64,000 bases of DNA from Notospermus geniculatus (GCA_002633025.1 NMRB01000549.1:208140-272139), one strand, 5' to 3'. Counted from the stretch's first letter, positions 10,087-21,850 are shown. Notes: generated from the letters alone by a model not told the origin. A program made the numbers and translations.

Positions 10087-11533
10087 AGATTTACCGGTTG
10101 TTGACTGAATTGTATTATTTAGAATATCATCAATATTCTTATGTAAAGTTTCAGGCATATTGCTGGCATACAAAAAATTTTTGTTCGTAATGATCTTCTC
10201 TACACAAAAATCCTTCACAAATTAAGATACCTTCAGTTACAGGATCACTAGAGGCAAATTAGTAAACTGACTTTTTGGCACATATTCGGAGTTGTATATT
10301 CTTGGTGCTTATATATTCTTGCTTAAAGTTAACGTTTAGGTCTATAGCGAAAAATCAACTATCGTACATGTACGTGTAAAGGTATATCATCCGACTTAAC
10401 ACTTACTTGATGACGCAAGACCGGGCGGACAAAAATGAAAGGAACTGTTTATTTGCACAGCTAACTACAGTGTATTCAGTAAGTATAGGTAATAAAATTC
10501 TTGGATGCGCATCGTTCGGTTAATTATTATTTATTTTGCTGTGACCAATGGCCGCAAACCAGCTCATTAATTATGCAGCGCTCTCAGAGAAGCACAAACA
10601 TTCTTCGGGTGGACACTGGTGCTGGAGAAGGGTTGCGGAAAGGAGCACTTACAAGCGATTTTCAGAAGAAAGTGGCTAACCATCGAGTCCGGGTTGCCAA
10701 ACAGTAGCCTACGGATAATTTGGCTGAAACGTCGAGCTGACCGCATTTCGTGAACCAGGTAATAGATTCCCTTCCTGCACCTTCAGTTACAACTATAGTT
10801 GAGTAAGCGCAGTGCAAACGCTGTAATGACTACAACCCCGTCGGTCGGGAGTTCGATTCCCGTGTGGTCTCAATTGTCATCTTTTTTCCAGGTTTTTTTT
10901 TCGTTTCTCAGAAAACTGTACTGTTTTGATTTTTGGAAATTTCTCCGTGAAACAACTGGTTAATTAATCCCTTCGTATGGTAATTAATACTGGTTGTGAT
11001 ACTGCAAGAGAATCGGCTGCATGATTGACACATCATCTTGGGCACATCCTACACACTATGGGCACGCCTTACTCCGACCAACAAATCCCAGGGGGTTTGG
11101 AAACATCGATGTTTACATTTTGTTATTTTGGACTTTGGGGACATGCCAACCCACCAACTTGAAAACTTTCGGTATCTAAAGAATTTCTAGAGGGGCAGAA
11201 CTGACTGGGCACAGACAAATAAAATGTACCGTAAGTAAACAATGATTTTCGTGGCCCGCGAAAATATCCGTGATACGTTATCTTTAAGAACACCTCCCTA
11301 ATGTTTCAGTTATAATTACAGAGGTAGTGATTACAAAAGTTTGAAGAGTACACTGGGCTGAGTAGCCCAACATGTAGGCCTACCGTTAGATGCAGAGTAA
11401 AATCTCGCCACGAACAAACGACAATCTACTAAGAAAAAGATGAAATGTTTTGTGGTTTTCCAAAATGAGAAATTCAGTTGAATTCGGTAGTCTAACTACC
11501 ATGAACGAGCAACGAAGCACCGCCACAATGGCC
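10087..11533. other. Intergenic stretch with a weak tRNA-like sequence
   Basis: No gene is recognised. At 10800-10873 there is a degenerate tRNA-like string with a good B box (GAGTTCGATTCC) but no pairing acceptor stem. It may be a SINE head fragment. The rest has no visible repeat structure. Confidence 0.35.
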
Positions 11534-11778
11534 GTGTTCGGAATGCTTCCCCGAGGAAATTTCTTCCCCGAGCTTCGGGGAATGTGAGCATACACAGTGA
11601 AGGCGAAATTCCGAACGATATTTGCGCTTCCTCGGGGAAAGGTACTACTGTGGGTTGCAGTCGTGAAATATTCCACGTTTAGCCAAAGTGAGCGACTCGG
11701 CGAGTCGCTCACTTCGGCCAGGCTCGAGGAAGCCTTGGCAGCCTTCCCCGAGCCTCCCCGAGGAAGCTTTCCGAACGC
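11534..11778. mobile_element. 245-bp MITE with CCCCGAGGAA subterminal repeats
   Basis: The ends GTGTTCGGAATGCTTCC and GGAAGCTTTCCGAACGC are inverted. CCCCGAGGAA or its complement occurs several times near both ends. The centre holds a 27-base perfect palindrome at 11687-11713 with 13-bp arms (AGTGAGCGACTCG). A short ORF crossing it is a by-product. Confidence 0.7.
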
Positions 11779-12237
11779 GCTAAATGTTTAGAATCACAGC
11801 TGTACATCCATGACAAATTTCGTCCTTATTTACAAAGCGAAAGTAGGCGAAGTTTCTTATACCGTAGGCGGAGTCTGCTGCATGAATCAAAGAAGATCAG
11901 TACTATTCGACACACAAGGACTGAGTATCCAGTGCCTTTAATTTTCATTGGATAGCTTCAAAGCTGTTCCGCAAATAAACCCGGCCAAAATGAAAAGCAC
12001 CGACTCTGCTGTTTCGTTTATTTCCTCTATTCGATATACGAACCATGGTTTAATTAATTGGAAGGATACTCTATAGACCACATCAGAAGACCTCTTATTG
12101 TCCACGTGTTTCTATTGCTGTCCTCCAATGGATGTCCATTGCAAAGCCTCGGACACTAAAACTGCCCCAGGTACCATCGTCCACCCTGAACAATTATTCC
12201 TGGTACAGGTGTAACATAGGTGAGTGTTTCTGTAGGT

Positions 12238-12348
12238 CAGTGTTCCCCAACAATAGACGCGGCTTAGAATGGTTATTGTTGGGTTAGTTGCCGCTTAATC
12301 CGTCAGGAGGGAAACAATAAGAAAAACACAGAAATACGGGGAACACTG
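12238..12348. mobile_element. 111-bp TIR element, CAGTGTTCCCC ends (hAT-like)
   Basis: The ends CAGTGTTCCCC and GGGGAACACTG are perfect 11-bp inverted repeats. CAGTG-type termini are common among hAT transposons. No clear 8-bp duplication is seen, so hAT membership is tentative. Confidence 0.65.
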
Positions 12349-12359
12349 ATCGACGATAC

Positions 12360-12490
12360 ACCAGGACTATGATACCCATTGATGATAGTCCGTCGGACTA
12401 TGGTCCCTAGTGTTGGATGACCCCCGGACTATAATAACTAGGACTTATAGTCCCCGGACTATACCGTCAGGGGACTATATCAGCCACTAC
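12360..12490. repeat. GGACTATAGTCC-type short palindromes
   Basis: The phrase GGACTAT or ATAGTCC occurs at least six times in 130 bases. It includes the 17-base perfect palindrome ATAGTCCGTCGGACTAT. Confidence 0.6.
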
Positions 12491-12859
12491 ACCTGTACTC
12501 CTTTAGTATTTCTCACAGTTGGCTCTGGAACGGCTGCCCATCAAAGTGGAACAAGAAGACAGCAACCACAACAAAATCATGTTGGTTTATTGTGTTAAAG
12601 TTGCGCTTACAAAGCTTACTGGCATTTCCTATGATAAAATAATCTAACCTATCCCTCCACTACATGTACCTCTGTTAGCGAAAGCCATGTCAACGGGTTC
12701 AGTCTCACTAGTGTTATATATTATTAGGTCAAGGTAAGACAAAAATCAATAACTATAGGCCTACCCACGTTTCCGTGTTTGTCATTTCACAATGACATGT
12801 GTCCATGTTTGTTAGAAGTTGACTTGAATAAGCAGAGCATTATTTTAAAAAGGATGTCA

Positions 12860-13310
12860 AAACGACACGTTTGCAGGCCCGTAGCAGCCCTCTAATGAGT
12901 CGGGGGGCCCTGGCAGGGCCGGATCCAGGGTTGACAGAAAGGGGGCGTAGCTCGACGGTGCGCTGAGCATGGAAAAGGAGGTGGGAAGCCAAAACGGGGG
13001 GTCTGGGGGTCCTCCCCCAGAAAAATTTGACAATTTTAAGTGCTTTAGATGCATTTTCCTGGGATCTGAGAGCAAAAATATGGACATCTAAAATGGACAT
13101 TTGGGCCAAGGTATTTTTTGGCAAAAAAGTGGGGGGGGGGCCCGGGACCCCCCGGCCCAGGAACCACCACAGGCTTTTAACCCACAGGTCGGCGCTGCCG
13201 AAGTCAGCTGTCAGAGTGGCGCAATGGAAACATTGGCGCCTCGGAGGTCCCGGTGTAATTTTTTTTTTATTGCCCTCCGTCTGCCAATGCCCCGAAACAA
13301 AAGATTGAGG
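12860..13310. repeat. G-rich transposon-like segment
   Basis: The sequence GGGTCTGGGGGTCCTCCCCC followed by an A/T-rich stretch, with many homopolymeric G runs, has the look of a degraded DNA-transposon end seen in marine genomes. ORFs overlap on both strands over it, including 166 codons on the minus strand, and have biased composition only. Type unknown. Confidence 0.4.
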
Positions 13311-13435
13311 AATGAGGAGGGCGCTGTATTCACACCACACGGCGTCGCTGCGAGTGTTGTGACCGAAATTTCGTTTTTCTAACGTTATTTCAGTTTATTT
13401 TACTTCTGGCACGAAAATAACCCGTTTATTTTGCT
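13300..13435. repeat. Diverged relative of the AATGAGGAACCGG element
   Basis: The string GAGGAATGAGGAGGGCGCTG, followed by a CGCTGCGA...GACCGAAATTTC phrase and a TTCTGGC-ACGAAAATAA phrase, aligns loosely with the left half of the element at 58329-58712. Confidence 0.45.
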
Positions 13436-14340
13436 CACCCGACTGTAATACTTACATCATCTAGTAGTAGATGGACGTTTCTCTAATCTCATTGCTTTTT
13501 TCCTTAAGGCGAGAGGGGCGGGGGCTACATATGCCGACTTTATTGACGCCCTTTGAAAACAAGCGTCCTAACATATTCATGACAAAATGTAACTAATTGA
13601 TTTCAGTAAAATGTTTTGGCTACAGCCTTCCGTTCTGCGAAATAATTGTTTATTTTGACAAATTACGATGGAGTTAAATTTTAAGTTATAACAAGTTGTC
13701 AAAATTTGAGTTTTCAAACAAATTTGTAGACTTGGGATGCAACATATCAGTTTCCCACATAGTCTGTAACATACAGGCCTGATGCCTGCAGGGCCTAACG
13801 ATCCGTTTTTTACGAAAGTACTTTCCATTTACTAGTAATTGGTATAAACTATTTAATGCCACAAAAGTCTCGATTTACAGTTTTTACACCCGACTGTAAA
13901 ACTTACATCATCTAGTAGTAGATGGAAGTTTCTCTAATCTCAATGCTTTTTCCTTAAGGCGGGGGGGGGGCTACCTATGCCGACTTTATTGACGCTCTCT
14001 GAAAACAAGCGTCCTAACATATTCATGACAAAAAGTAACTAATTGATTTCAGCAAAATGTTTTGGCTACAACCTTTATGCTCCCGTTCTGCGAAATAATT
14101 GTTTATTTTGACAAATTACGATGGAGTTAAATTTTAAGTTATAACAAGTTGTCAAAATTTGAGTTTTCAAACAAATTTGTAGACTTGGGATGCAACATAT
14201 CAGTTTCCCACATAGTCTGTAACATACAGGCCTGATGCCTGCAGGTCCTAACGATCCGTTTTTTACGAAAGTACTTTCCATTTACTAGTAATTGGTATAA
14301 ACTATTTTAATGCCACAAAAGTCTTGATTTACAGTTTTTG
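13436..14340. repeat. Tandem duplication of a ~451-bp unit carrying a TTAA-element left end
   Basis: Unit 13436-13886 is repeated as 13887-14340 with few differences (G-run length, a 9-bp indel, scattered substitutions). Each unit contains a TTAA-flanked transposon left end (TTAA at 13504-13507 and 13954-13957, then GGCG). The second copy continues to about 14432 and matches 49980-50430. Confidence 0.9.
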
Positions 14341-14539
14341 AACTATTTCATATTCCCGACCAACTATCCAAAAAAGGCGATCGTGTTGCAGTAGAATGCA
14401 CATATGGCACATATGGCAATAACATCCAATAGAGTTGTCGCAGTGCTCGGAAAGTCTCAGGAAATGTGGCAGCCCGCATTATGGCCATCTCGTGCGTGGT
14501 CAGGGTGGTTGTGAATGTTACACAGTCACTTAAGCCACG

Positions 14540-15424
14540 TTCCCTGACATAATACTTTTTGAATCAGAGCAACAGTGTATTTTTGCCTGCAGGAGTAAGC
14601 CTATTGTTGACTGTCGGTCTGCGTTGCAGGCCTACAGTTTGCCACATTGAACTGGTTGCACTTTGCTGCTTCCTGAGGGACAATTGTATTACAATCACAC
14701 CATTGTACTTTCGAGGGACAGTTGTTCTTGCAACAGTTGCTGAACAGTCGCAGTCATGGCTAGAAGGGATCGAGCAACGGTGGATGACTGGCTGCTCCCG
14801 AGCAAGCTCGTCTTGAATACGGCAGGGACACTGCTAGGATTGAGGCCTTTTATTTGGGGGGGGGGACTTACTGCGCATGCCAGGGCCATAGCTCAGGGGT
14901 TGAAAGAACAGTTAGGCCCATTCTGTTTATGTTAGCCTCGTACACTTGGTGTGCCAAAACCAAAACAGCTGGGTTCAAATCCATGCTGCTGTCCTCCTAT
15001 GTGACAGGGACCTCACTAACTATCATGAACCTCATGGTTGCTTTAATAGGTCATGTGAAAAGAACAGCATGATTTCCCTTTTAGATTTATGCATGTCGGC
15101 ATTTTTTTAAATAAAATATTCTAAAGATGCCGAATAAGGCCTCTTATCTACATGACGTACATGACAGAATTGCCGTTATACATGTGTATGTTTCTTTGGA
15201 CCTCTTGGTGATTGCAAGGATAAGTATATTTTATGACACTTGACCTTTAAATTAAATCTACTGGTGAAGTGGAACCTGAAGGCAGAATGCATAACAGCTG
15301 GTCCTTTCGTCATTCAAATGAGTGACAAAGCGACAAATGGGTCAGGAATGAATAAATCCTGGAAAACCCTCACATGGTTGTAGGCCTGTTACATGGTGCT
15401 TGCTGTCACATTTATTTATTTATT
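14540..15424. repeat. Duplicated block C, copy 1
   Basis: It matches 15514-16487 and, from its G-run onward, 20176-20870. It ends at a single N (15425). It has an uninterrupted TTGG at 14946-14949 where the other two copies hold a 117-bp MITE. No protein family is recognised in its ORFs. Confidence 0.9.
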
Positions 15425-15513
15425 ANTTACTTTTGGTCATAGAAAAGATATCGAGTTTTCAATGTTGTGCGTGCATTATTTTTTCCTTAGGTATCCCTTC
15501 ACCTTAAGGCTCA

Positions 15514-16683
15514 TTCCCTGACATAATACTTTTTGAATCAGAGCAGCAGTGAATTTTTGCCTGCAGGAGTAGGCCTATTGTTAACTGTCGGTCTGCGTTG
15601 TAGGCCTACAGTTTGCTTTCATGATGATTGCCACATTGAACTGGTTGCACTTTCGAGGGACAGTTGTTCTTGCAACAGTTGCTGAACAGTCGCAGTCATG
15701 GCTAGAAGGGATCGGGTAACGGTGGATGACTGGCTGCTCTCGAGCAAGCTCGTCTTGAATACGGCAGTGACACTGCTAGGATTGAGGCCTTTTATTTGGG
15801 GGGGGGGACTTACTGCGCATGCCAGGGCCATAGCTTAGGGGTTGAAAGAACACTTAGGCCCATTCTATTTATGTTAGCCTCGTACACTTGGGGCCGTATT
15901 CTAGAAGCTTCCTTAACTCTAAGGTTTACCTTTAGCTATTGTTTGCAAGGCAGAATACAAAAGGTTAACGTGCACCTTAGAGTTAAGGAGGCTTCTAGAA
16001 TACGGGCCTTGGTGTGCCAAAACCAAAACAGCTGGGTTCAAAACCATGCTGCTGTCCTCCTCTGTGACAGGGGACCTCACTAACTATGTACCTCATGGTT
16101 GCTTTAATAGGTCATGTGAAAAGAACGGCATGATTTCCCTTTTAGATTTATGCATGTCGGCATTTTTTTAAAATAAAATGTGCTGAAGATGCCGAATAAG
16201 GCCTCTTATCTACATGATGTACATGACAGAATTGCCGTTATACGTGTGTATGTTTCTTTGGACCTCTTGATGATTGCATGGATAAGTATATTTTGTGACA
16301 CTTGACCTTTAAATTAAATCCACTGGTGAAGTGGAACCTGAAGGCAGAATGCATAACAGCTGGTCCTTTCGTCATTCAAATGAGTGACAAAGCGACAAAT
16401 GGGTCAGGAATGAATAAATCCTGGAAAACCCTCACATGGTTGTAGACCTGTTACATGGTGCTTGCTGTCACATTTATTTATTTATTTAGGCGCCAGCGTG
16501 CCAACAGCACATTACGGCTGCCTGAACAAATTTATACGTAGTAATTATGAGATAGCGAAGTGAGAACAGGTGCAGATATGCAGTAGGTGCAGATGTGGCT
16601 GCGGTGCTACTACACCGAACAAAACTGACACTAGACCATCAAAACTGAAATTTAACAAAAACTAGCACAAGAATGTCAAGAGG
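15514..16683. repeat. Duplicated block C, copy 2
   Basis: It matches block C copies 1 and 3. It carries the 117-bp MITE at 15892-16008 flanked by TTGG. The part 16488-16683 is shared only with copy 3 (20868-21062). Confidence 0.9.
15892..16008. mobile_element. 117-bp foldback MITE, GGCCGTATTCTAGAAGC ends, TTGG duplication
   Basis: The arms GGCCGTATTCTAGAAGC and GCTTCTAGAATACGGGCC flank a body that is itself inverted (CTTAACTCTAAGG and CCTTAGAGTTAAGG). TTGG is found on each side (15888-15891 and 16009-16012). Copy 1 of the host block has one TTGG at 14946-14949. The duplication could be TTG or TTGG. Confidence 0.85.
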
Positions 16684-16868
16684 TATTGAACAGCGAATAT
16701 TAAAGGTATAAATCAACAGCGCCAATTTTCATTTCCACATCGAGGAAATGGTCAGAAAGTGAAGTTGTGAAAGTTTGGTTTGCTTCGTGTCACTGGTGTT
16801 AGATTTATAGGGCTTTTTATCCCTCAAATGCCACCCTCTTTTGAAACGAAATTATTTGACGCTGCTTA

Positions 16869-17038
16869 TGCCCGTTGTACACGGTAGGATTTTTTTGTAC
16901 TAAAAATTCTAAATGAGGCTCATGAAGGGTGCTTTTGGTCATGGGCTACTGATTGCCTGCTGAAAGGCATTGTGAACACCCATTTAAGCCCCATTTATAA
17001 TTTTTAGTACAAGAAAAATCCTACGTGTACAACAGGCA
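16869..17038. mobile_element. 170-bp foldback MITE with TTA target duplication
   Basis: The arms start TGCCCGTTGTACACGGTAGG and end with the complement over about 45 bases. TTA precedes (16866-16868) and follows (17039-17041). This is a PIF/Harbinger-like target by analogy. Class inferred from the duplication only. Confidence 0.75.
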
Positions 17039-17405
17039 TTAGCATTTCACACATTGGAATCGTGATGACGTCATCTCGACCCACTTCCCCTTGACAACCG
17101 AAACGTAAACACCGAACAGCTGATCGATCGGTGATGTCGGCGCGGTGTGGACATGCTGTTTCAGCAGCCGTATAAATACCTACAGACACGGTGAAAATTC
17201 ATTTTAAACCATTATCAGCATTTGGGGAACTTAGAGAAGGGAACTGCGTCCCACAGTTTCCTAGAGGATGATGGAGTAAGATTTAAATGGGTCGGAACGG
17301 CACGCCCGATGCACAGCTGTCAACGCATCAGCAGGCCGACGGGCGACGGGTAACGCCTAGGCTCTCCACCTCTGAACAAGTCTACAGCACATGGTCATTT
17401 TAGTC

Positions 17406-17500
17406 ATGGCCGCCTATCAAGAAGGAAGCGATTCGTCCGACTCGGAACAAAAAGAGCTGTCGAATTCAACGAATTTTATAGGGATAAGGGTAGGCACACA
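17406..17500 (+). other. Possible 5' exon, unrecognised
   Basis: An ATG in good context opens a short acidic, serine-rich peptide (MAAYQEGSDSSDSEQKEL...), repeated identically at 18290-18385. It could be the first exon of a gene interrupted by MITEs. There is no domain, no proven splice donor and no continuation, so this is weak. Confidence 0.2.
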
Positions 17501-17773
17501 CCCAAGGGTAGGGACACACCTAACGCGATTCGCATGCGATAGGGCGACGCATGCGTCAAAACCTTTGTTTGCGTGCAGTGCGGCGGAAAATAACAAAGGC
17601 GTTGCCGCATGCGTCAACGAATCGCGTTAGGTGTGCAGCCACCCTAAGGGTGGGGACACACCTAACGCGATTCGCATGCGATTGGGCGACGCATGCGTCA
17701 ACGCAATTGTTTGCGTGCAGTGCGGCGGAAAATAACAAAGGCGTTGTCGCATGCGTCAACGAATCGCGTTAGG

Positions 17774-18089
17774 NNNNNNNNNNNNNNNNNNNNNNNNNNN
17801 NNNNNNNNNNNNNNNNNNNNNNNNNNNNNNNNNNNNNNNNNNNNNNNNNNNNNNNNNNNNNNNNNNNNNNNNNNNNNNNNNNNNNNNNNNNNNNNNNNNN
17901 NNNNNNNNNNNNNNNNNNNNNNNNNNNNNNNNNNNNNNNNNNNNNNNNNNNNNNNNNNNNNNNNNNNNNNNNNNNNNNNNNNNNNNNNNNNNNNNNNNNN
18001 NNNNNNNNNNNNNNNNNNNNNNNNNNNNNNNNNNNNNNNNNNNNNNNNNNNNNNNNNNNNNNNNNNNNNNNNNNNNNNNNNNNNNNNNN
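17774..18089. other. Assembly gap (316 N)
   Basis: Unknown bases. Both edges are parts of the same foldback MITE. Confidence 1.
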
Positions 18090-18630
18090 CCCTAAGGGTA
18101 GGGACACACCTAACGCGATTCGTTGACGCATGCGGCAACGCCTTTGTTATTTTCCGCCGCACTGCACGCAAACAAAGGTTTTGACGCATGCGTCGCCCTA
18201 TCACATGCGAATCGCGTTGGGTGTGTCCCTACCCTAACGCCTAGGCTCTCCACCTCTGAACAAGTCTACAGCACATGGTCATTTTAGTCATGGCCGCCTA
18301 TCAAGAAGGAAGCGATTCGTCCGACTCGGAACAAAAAGAGCTGTCGAATTCAACGAATTTTATAGGGATAAGGGTACATGTAGGCACACACCTAAGGGTA
18401 GGGACACACCTAACGCGATTCGCATGCGATAGGGCGACGCATGCGTCAAAACCTTTGTTTGCGTGCAGTGCGGCGGAAAATAACAAAGGCGTTGCCGCAT
18501 GCGTCAACGAACCGCGTTAGGTGTGCAGCCACCCTAACGCGGTTTCCGATCCTGAAGACAGTGGCCAATCTACCACTAGCCAATTTCCAGTTGAAGTTAT
18601 GAGAAGTTTACTACCCTAGAGCAGGTTGAC

Positions 18631-19040
18631 TGTGACCTTGACCTCTGACCTTGAGAAGTATTGCGTAACTGGAAGAGGCATCCTTGATTAAACGTATTGG
18701 AGATGTTTAATGCAGGCTTCATATTAGTTTTTTCCTGAAATTCTAAGCAGATTTGCATTTTGAAACTGTTTGACCTTGACCTTGACCTCTGACCTTAAAG
18801 GTCATTGCGTAATCTGAAAGGTCATCCTTGATAACCTAGATGTAGGTGAAGGTCTTAGGCTTCCACCATGACCAGGTTCTGACTTATCTTATGTTATCTG
18901 TGTCGGTTCACTGTGACCTTGACCTCTGACCTTCAAGGTCATTGCGTAATCTGAAAGGCCATCCTTTATAACGTAGGTGTAGGTGAAGGTTTTAGGCTCC
19001 TACAATCGCCAGGTTCTGACTTATCTCATGTTATCAAATT
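18631..19040. repeat. Three tandem units with TGACCT arrays
   Basis: Units start at about 18631, 18771 and 18913. Each contains TGACCTTGACCTCTGACCTT or a close variant, then ATTGCGTAATCTGAAAGG and a TAGGTGAAGGT phrase. Read on the minus strand each has three AGGTCA half-sites, one pair spaced by 1 base (DR1) and one pair directly abutting (DR0). AGGTCA is the nuclear-receptor half-site. Function here is not shown. Confidence 0.8.
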
Positions 19041-19464
19041 TGCATATCAAATCTCACCAGGATATCAGCAAATATCATGCGGCTGAGCAGGTTCAAACTA
19101 AAAATTTCAGTTGCAATAACATCCTTGGATGAGCTGCGATGTTGCGATACCATTTTCAAGCCGCTTACTATGCCAGATCTCCCGATATGACAAAATATAA
19201 TAACACATCGCAAAAAATGACGCTTGCAAAATGTGGGAATATTAATTAAATTTAAAAAAATACATACATGTAGGCCGATAGCAATATGGGCTGCAGCGAT
19301 GTAGGCCTACCTACAATCATGTACCTGTATGGAAGTGCAAATGAATCTGAATCTGAATACGAATAATAATTATATTCGAAACATAAAGATGACTGGACTG
19401 GGGTTCGAACCTACGACGGAAAGCTGAAAGGAAGAAAGACGAACAGTTAGTGAATGCGCCTATT

Positions 19465-20174
19465 ACTGCACTGAAACTGAATATGCATGTTTAGGGCAAG
19501 ACGGTTTTATGGAAAGTGGTTTAGAATAGAAATTGATACCTCACTGTCGGTATTGGTCGGCTCACTAAACCCGCGAGGGTGGAGCTAAAATACAGACCTA
19601 AACCCTCGGCGCTCTTCAACTGACAGACGTTGGTAATTTGTTGGATTGTTTTGCGCGACGTCGGGTGCATCCCAATGAATCTTTGAATCCAGAAACAAAA
19701 TGGCAACCATTTGACGGCCAGTCACGTGACAAGTGTGACGTCAGTGGGATACCTCTGTCAACAGCTGCTTTTTTGTCCTGCAGGTACTTCGAGCACTCTT
19801 CGCCCGGTCATTTTACTTGAGTAGTGAAAGAGTCATCCCGTTATTCAGTTCGTATCCTGATTTGGATGGTGCTACGTTTAAGGAACAACTTCAACGACTT
19901 GAAAACGTGGACACAGAATTCCCAGGTTGGTAGTCATCACTTGTGCCTACAAAGGGTAAAAGTATAAAGGAATCAAACATCAAACATAAAGGTTTCACAA
20001 ACAAATTATTATTTTGTAAATGTGGACAGTATCCCTTCACTTCAACAGACTTTCATTCTGACTCTTTCATATGATTGGCAATATCCTCATGCATGTAGTG
20101 CAAATTTTCTTTGTTTTCTGATGAAGAGTTCGGTCACACTGTAACAGCGCGTTGAACTTCTCAGGTGAAGAAAA
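19465..20174. repeat. Duplicated block D, copy 1
   Basis: It matches 21142-21850 over 710 bases with few changes. It contains a copy of the first detected exon of the sulfotransferase-like gene (19784-19925). It stops exactly at the single N at 20175. Confidence 0.9.
19784..19925 (+). pseudogene. Duplicate of sulfotransferase-like exon (block D copy 1)
   Basis: The exon has a CAG acceptor before it and GTTGGT after it. It encodes the same 47 codons as 21460-21601, including the motif SSERVIPLF, with a single amino-acid change. No downstream exons follow it before block C copy 3. It is either a partial gene duplication or the second haplotype placed in tandem. Confidence 0.6.
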
Positions 20175-20175
20175 N

Positions 20176-21062
20176 TGGGGGGGGGGACTTACTGCGCATG
20201 CCAGGGCCATAGCTTAGGGGTTGAAAGAACACTTAGGCCCATTCTATTTATGTTAGCCTCGTACACTTGGGGCCGTATTCTAGAAGCTTCCTTAACTCTA
20301 AGGTTTACCTTTAGCTATTGTTTGCAAGGCAGAATACAAAAGGTTAACGTGCACCTTAGAGTTAAGGAGGCTTCTAGAATACGGGCCTTGGTGTGCCAAA
20401 ACCAAAACAGCTGGGTTCAAAACCATGCTGCTGTCCTCCTCTGTGACAGGGGACCTCACTAACTATGTACCTCATGGTTGCTTTAATAGGTCATGTGAAA
20501 AGAACGGCATGATTTCCCTTTTAGATTTATGCATGTCGGCATTTTTTTTAAATAAAATGTGCTGAAGATGCCGAATAAGGCCTCTTATCTACATGATGTA
20601 CATGACAGAATTGCCGTTATACGTGTGTATGTTTCTTTGGACCTCTTGATGATTGCATGGATAAGTATATTTTGTGACACTTGACCTTTAAATTAAATCC
20701 ACTGGTGAAGTGGAACCTGAAGGCAGAATGCATAACAGCTGGTCCTTTCGTCATTCAAATGAGTGACAAAGCGACAAATGGGTCAGGAATGAATAAATCC
20801 TGGAAAACCCTCACATGGTTGTAGACCTGTTACATTGTGCTTGCTGTCACATTTATTTATTTATTAAGGCGCCAGCGTGCCAACAGCACATTACGGCTGC
20901 CTGAACAAATTTATACATAATAATTATGAGATAGCGAAGTGAGAACAGGTGCAGACATGCAGTAGGTGCAGATGTGGCTACGGTGCTACTACCCCGAACA
21001 AAACTGAGACTAGACCATCAAAACTGAAATTTAACAAAAACTGGCACAAGAATGTCAAGAGG
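20176..21062. repeat. Duplicated block C, copy 3
   Basis: It begins directly after a single N at 20175, in the middle of the block's G-run. It follows copy 2 base for base, including the MITE at 20271-20387. The abrupt start at an N suggests an assembly join. Confidence 0.9.
20271..20387. mobile_element. Same 117-bp MITE in block C copy 3
   Basis: It is identical in position and sequence to 15892-16008 and is flanked by TTGG at 20267-20270 and 20388-20391. It was duplicated with the block, not a new insertion. Confidence 0.85.
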
Positions 21063-21141
21063 TGTGTTGCACAGTGCGTGATTCACTGGCGTCGCGCGGT
21101 CGAGCCGGGTCGGGTTGACTCTGAACATCTTTTGCAATCAA

Positions 21142-21850
21142 ACTGCACTGAAACTGAATATGCATGTTTAGGCAAGACGGTTTTATGGAAAGTGGTTTAG
21201 AACAGAAATTGATACCTCACTGTCGGTATTGGTCGTCTCACCAAACCCGCGAGGGTGGAGCTAAAATACAGACCTAAACCCTCGGCGCTCTTCAACTGAC
21301 AGACGTTGGTAATTTGTTGGATTGTTTTGCGCGCCGTCGGGTGCATCGCAATGAATCTTTGAATCCAGAAACAAAATGGCAACCATTTGACGGCCAGTCA
21401 CGTGACAAGTGTGACGTCAGTGGGATACCTCTGTTAGCAACTGCTTTTTTGTCCTGCAGGTACTTCGAGCACTCTTCGCCCGGTCATTTTACTTAAGTAG
21501 TGAAAGAGTCCTCCCGTTATTCAGTTCGTATCCTGATTTGGATGGTGCTACATTTAAGGAACAACTTCAACGACTTGAAAACGTGGACACGGAATTCCCA
21601 GGTTGGTAGTCATCACTTGTGCCTACAAAGGGCAAAAGTATAAAGGAATCAAACATCAAACATAAAGGTTTCACAAACAAATTAGTATTTTGTAAATGTG
21701 GACAGTATCCCTTTACTTCAACAGACTTTCATTCTGACTCGTTCGTATGATTGGCAATATCCTCATGCATGTAGTGCAAATTTTCTTTGTTTTCTGATGA
21801 AGAGTTCGGTCACACTGTAACAGCGCGTTGAACTTCTCAGGTGAAGAAAA
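21142..21850. repeat. Duplicated block D, copy 2
   Basis: It is the second copy of 19465-20174, and continues directly into the rest of the sulfotransferase-like gene. This copy is therefore the one in gene context. Confidence 0.9.
21460..21601 (+). CDS. Sulfotransferase-like gene, first detected exon
   Basis: The acceptor TTTTTTGTCCTGCAG is followed by 142 coding bases (47 codons plus one base) and the donor GTTGGT. The reading frame gives VLRALFARSFYLSSERV. The other two frames stop quickly. The residues ERV.P...F and the acidic run after it resemble the segment that follows the P-loop in this family. The family assignment of this exon alone is weaker than for exons 3 and 4. Confidence 0.55.

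Larger units (their letters stand above)
17351..18540. repeat. Duplicated block E with inverted CpG-rich MITEs around a gap
   Basis: 17351-17500 is repeated at 18235-18400. Both are followed by a foldback MITE of about 140 bp whose arms begin GGGACACACCTAACGCG. Copies lie at 17505-17646, 17647 into the gap, 18090-18237 (opposite order) and 18402-18537. Arms contain GCATGCG palindromes. The gap 17774-18089 falls inside one MITE, so the assembler broke on this repeat. Confidence 0.85.

Noticed and set aside
12840-13340. 166-codon minus-strand ORF with overlapping ORFs on the other strand
   Set aside because: G/C-rich transposon-like DNA; overlapping frames on both strands share biased composition and no domain.
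17693-18204. Long ORFs crossing the first gap (163-168 codons)
   Set aside because: Most codons are unknown bases; the flanks are foldback MITE arms.
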